Assembly: GCA_903927685.1 (NCBI GenBank)
Contig: CAIYOB010001510.1
Span: forward strand, 1-8,814
From: an uncultured Planctomycetaceae bacterium
GTDB lineage: Bacteria > Planctomycetota > Planctomycetia > Pirellulales > Pirellulaceae
Direction of reading: 5' to 3'
DNA length: 8,814 nt
The notes below the pieces were generated by a model, which was given only the letters and a program-made list of their open reading frames with translations, was not told the DNA's origin and did no database searches. Shown here piece after piece: positions 6,136 to 8,814 of the stretch (position 1 is the first letter of the stretch; the number at the start of each line of letters is the position of its first letter). The translations under genes and the position numbers were made by a program.

Positions 6136-8814
6136 ATGAGTTTTCGATTGCGAATCCGTCGGCGAAAGTCCGTATCAGAAAAGCGTAAGTTGCGACAGCG
6201 AAATGCCTTGCGGGAACGGCGGACCGAACAGCTCGAGAGCCGGTGCCTGATGACCGGAGCTGCCGAACTGGTGCCGGAAATTGCGTTCCTGTCCGCCGCC
6301 GCGGATTTCGAACCGGCTGGCAACATGGAGGTCGAAGTCGGCTGGGCGGGCCTCGCGGCCATGACGGGCGGAACGGACGAACTCGTGCCAGCCGAAGACT
6401 GGAGCCGGCTGGCTGAGGCAATGCGAACGACTCTGCCGACGCCATCGCCCTGGCAGAATCAGAACAACCCGCTCGACGTGGACGCCGATGGCAGGGCAAC
6501 ACCCCGAGACGCGCTGTTGGTGATCAACCAGCTGAATGCCGGCACCCAGGTTCTATCGCCCGAGTCCGGCTCTCGCTTGGCGTTTGTCGACGTCAATGGA
6601 GATCTCATTGTCACGCCGAGGGATGCCCTGGAACTGGTCAATGCCCTCAACATCCCGCCCGCCGCTGGCGAGGCGACTGTCGAGGGCGGACTCACGACCG
6701 CTTTGCCCGGCGGCGAAAACTCGCTGTCGGAAGACGCGGGCCGCCAGACGTCTCTGCCGTCCACCGAGAGTCCGCTGCCCAGCAACTTGCTGGCTGCAGC
6801 CGTTCCGTCGGCCCTCGTGCCAGCGGATCCGCCGGACGGCAAGACGAGCATCAGCTACTTGGACGAGCCCTTCGCCAACTACTCCGCTGGGTTCAACGGC
6901 GTGCGGTACGTCAAATGCCACATCCTGACATCGGACCCGGCTACGGTCTATTTCCAGGACTCGGTCAAGTACCTGTACCACTACGATTTTGCGACGGCTC
7001 GCCTGGAGCCGTTCTTGAACATGACTCGCGAGCAGTTCGATGCGGTCTCCCTGCATCTGGCCGGCCAGCAGGTGGTCATGGCCACGGTGTTGATGTCCCC
7101 GGACGGGAAAGAACTCGCCGTCCAACTGGTTGGACACGACGCCTACCCCCGCGAGGATGTTGCGGCCTGGATTCAGACCATCGTCGCCGCGGTGCAGAGC
7201 GATACCCCCTTGACCGTGCTGTACATGCCCGCTTACGAACAGGCGGCCGCCGCCGAGGCGGATCGCAGCTGGTTCGCTTCCCAGGGCATCACCGTCGCTG
7301 ATTCCGCCCGTTGGGCGCGGGGAAACGTCACCTATGCCGAAGGCTGGGCCACGGGCCGCCTGGTGCAGATCCCCGCCGCGGACATCAAGGCCGCGTATGG
7401 CGACGGTCGTCTCCGGCCCACCGACATCCTGTTGCTGACCGACGGAGTCCCGGCGGAGGTGCCGTACGTCCGGGGCATCATTACGCTGACTCCCGCGACG
7501 CCGAACTCGCACGTCGCAATTCTGGCTCGCAACCAGCAACTGCCGTTTGCCTGGGTGCAGGACGCCGCGGAACAACAGCGGATCCTGCAACTCGCCGGCC
7601 AGTCGGTGCTGCTGCGGGCGAGCCTCGGGCGGGTAGCCGTGTCGCGGCTGGATGCCCCACTCACGCCGTCCTCGGTGGCCGACCAACTTGCGGCGCTGCA
7701 GACGCCCGCTCGGGCGAACGTCATTCCCACCGCGGAATACGGCAAGTGGCTCGAGGACGCGACCGGCCTGACGCCAGACCAGATCGAGTACTTTGGCGGC
7801 AAAGCCGCGAACTACGGCCTGCTGCGGCGGACGATCCCCGACAACTCCCAGCGGGCGATGGCGTTCTCGTTTGACCTGTGGAACGCGTTCATGTCCAATC
7901 TGCATCCGACGACCGGCCGGACACTGCGGGAGGAAATCGACGCTCGGCTGGGCAGTTTCTCTTACCCGCCCGACATGACGCTGGCCCGTCAGAAGCTGGC
8001 CGAGGTCAATACGCTGATCCGCAAGACGGTCAAGTGGACGGAGGCGCAGAAGACGCGGATCCTCGACGAATTGATCGCCGCGTTTCCGGACGTGCCGCAC
8101 GACCAGTTCTTGCGGTTTCGCAGTTCCAGCAATGCGGAGGATTCCCAGGAGTTGACCGGCGCCGGCCTGTACGACAGCTTTAGCGGTTGCATCGCCGACG
8201 ATACCGACGCCGACACCAAGGGGCCATCCCACGCCGACCCGAACGAACCTGACGAAAAGGGGGTGCTGCGGGCGATCGAAAAAGTCTTCGCCAGCTTCTA
8301 CAACGAGAACGCGTGGCTGGAACGGCTGCGGCATGGCGTCCGCGAACAGGACACCGGCATGGCGATCCTGGTGCATCACAATTTCCCGGACGAGTTGGAG
8401 ATGGCCAACGGAGTCGTCACCTTCAAGTTCACCCGGTCGCAGTGGGGCGATTACCAGGAGGTCAGCTATGCGGCCAGCATCGTGACCCAGTTGGGCGCCC
8501 TCAGCGTCACCAATCCGGAAGGCGGCGCCATCGCCGAGGAAGTCAATGCCTTCTTCGGTCCGGGACAGGTCCCGTACCTGTACGTGCGCACCCCCTCGAC
8601 CTTGGTCCCGATCGGCGGCACCGTGATGACGTGGGAAAGCGATTACACCGAACTGATGCAGCTGATCGCCCGCGTCGCGGAAGGCTACGCCGAACAGTAT
8701 CCGGACAAATCCGAGTTCACGCTCGACCTCGAGTTCAAGCGGATGACCCCGGGCGAGTTGATCGTCAAGCAAGTCCGCGAGATTCCCACGGCCCAGTCGC
8801 AGCTGACCAAGCCC
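6136..8814 (+). CDS. Exported dockerin-containing PEP/pyruvate-binding dikinase-like protein, 3' end missing
   Basis: The frame is open for 893 codons and runs off the window end, so the C terminus is missing. Residues 1-32 are very basic and lead to EQLESRCLMTG (31-41), a variant of the planctomycete LEPR-XLL N-terminal motif of large surface or secreted proteins. Two dockerin type I calcium loops follow: DVDADGRATPRD (114-125) and DVNGDLIVTPRD (152-163), each with acidic or Asn ligands at loop positions 1, 3, 5 and 12. A low-complexity linker covers about 170-234. Residues 235-395 resemble the N-terminal region of a bacterial PEP/pyruvate-binding family. A swivel domain (about 396-500) carries TPNSHVAILAR with His459 as the probable phosphohistidine. 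A PPDK-type ATP-grasp domain starts at FGGKAANYGLL (Lys556) and includes LRFRSSSNAED (Arg660, Arg662), TGAGLYDSF, an acidic insert (687-708), LDLEFK (Glu866) and KQVRE (Gln879, Arg881). These residues match the ATP site of PPDK/PEP synthase, so activity is plausible. The phosphate acceptor is unknown; no PEP-binding TIM barrel lies before the window end. Confidence 0.9.
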   Translation, partial: MSFRLRIRRRKSVSEKRKLRQRNALRERRTEQLESRCLMTGAAELVPEIAFLSAAADFEPAGNMEVEVGWAGLAAMTGGTDELVPAEDWSRLAEAMRTTLPTPSPWQNQNNPLDVDADGRATPRDALLVINQLNAGTQVLSPESGSRLAFVDVNGDLIVTPRDALELVNALNIPPAAGEATVEGGLTTALPGGENSLSEDAGRQTSLPSTESPLPSNLLAAAVPSALVPADPPDGKTSISYLDEPFANYSAGFNGVRYVKCHILTSDPATVYFQDSVKYLYHYDFATARLEPFLNMTREQFDAVSLHLAGQQVVMATVLMSPDGKELAVQLVGHDAYPREDVAAWIQTIVAAVQSDTPLTVLYMPAYEQAAAAEADRSWFASQGITVADSARWARGNVTYAEGWATGRLVQIPAADIKAAYGDGRLRPTDILLLTDGVPAEVPYVRGIITLTPATPNSHVAILARNQQLPFAWVQDAAEQQRILQLAGQSVLLRASLGRVAVSRLDAPLTPSSVADQLAALQTPARANVIPTAEYGKWLEDATGLTPDQIEYFGGKAANYGLLRRTIPDNSQRAMAFSFDLWNAFMSNLHPTTGRTLREEIDARLGSFSYPPDMTLARQKLAEVNTLIRKTVKWTEAQKTRILDELIAAFPDVPHDQFLRFRSSSNAEDSQELTGAGLYDSFSGCIADDTDADTKGPSHADPNEPDEKGVLRAIEKVFASFYNENAWLERLRHGVREQDTGMAILVHHNFPDELEMANGVVTFKFTRSQWGDYQEVSYAASIVTQLGALSVTNPEGGAIAEEVNAFFGPGQVPYLYVRTPSTLVPIGGTVMTWESDYTELMQLIARVAEGYAEQYPDKSEFTLDLEFKRMTPGELIVKQVREIPTAQSQLTKP

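Noticed and set aside
6553..8772. Long - strand frame opposite the dikinase-like gene
   Set aside because: The + strand carries continuous family motifs through the whole stretch; the - strand translation has none.
647..8814. A single PEP-metabolism cluster linking ppc with the dikinase-like gene
   Set aside because: The two genes are separated by more than 2.7 kb, two unrelated genes and a repeat cluster, and the dikinase-like protein appears to be exported with no visible PEP-binding barrel.

Overview
The window is GC-rich, with genes all on the + strand, and comes from a bacterium that is most likely a planctomycete (Pirellulales-like). The evidence is the N-terminal LESRCLM tag with dockerin-type calcium loops on the last gene, which is typical of planctomycete secreted proteins; a secreted PQQ-like beta-propeller whose mature end reads DWPQWLGPNRD, a common planctomycete protein type; and the general lack of strong Shine-Dalgarno sites. 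The assignment is inference, since no rRNA or other marker is present.

Layout. Bases 1-250 are non-coding or hold only the last residues of an upstream gene; they contain an inverted-repeat element and an AT-rich stretch before the first gene. Bases 251-595 encode a small winged-helix DNA-binding protein. After 51 bases comes a complete phosphoenolpyruvate carboxylase gene (647-3400, ppc) with all catalytic motifs. A gap of about 400 bases (3401-3798) with several short hairpins follows. Then come a Sec-exported PQQ-like beta-propeller protein (3799-5148) and, 40 bases later, a protein with one N-terminal membrane anchor from an uncharacterised family (5189-5857). Bases 5858-6135 hold a compact repeat cluster: two 27-base direct repeats with a 30-base period, plus inverted copies of their core. 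The last gene (6136 to the window end, 3' end missing) encodes a large protein with a planctomycete export-type N terminus, two dockerin calcium loops, a phosphohistidine swivel domain and a PPDK/PEP-synthase-type ATP-grasp domain.

How the genes relate. The winged-helix gene and ppc could form one transcript, with the regulator controlling anaplerotic carboxylation of PEP to oxaloacetate. The beta-propeller and the anchored protein probably form a second unit acting at the cell envelope. The last gene stands alone behind the repeat cluster. It is the most unusual item: a dikinase-like, ATP-dependent phosphotransferase core, with its key residues intact, attached to extracellular-type modules. 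The swivel domain precedes the ATP-grasp domain, as in plant glucan water dikinases and the reverse of PEP synthase. PEPC and this protein both belong to PEP-related families, but nothing in the sequence shows that they share a pathway.
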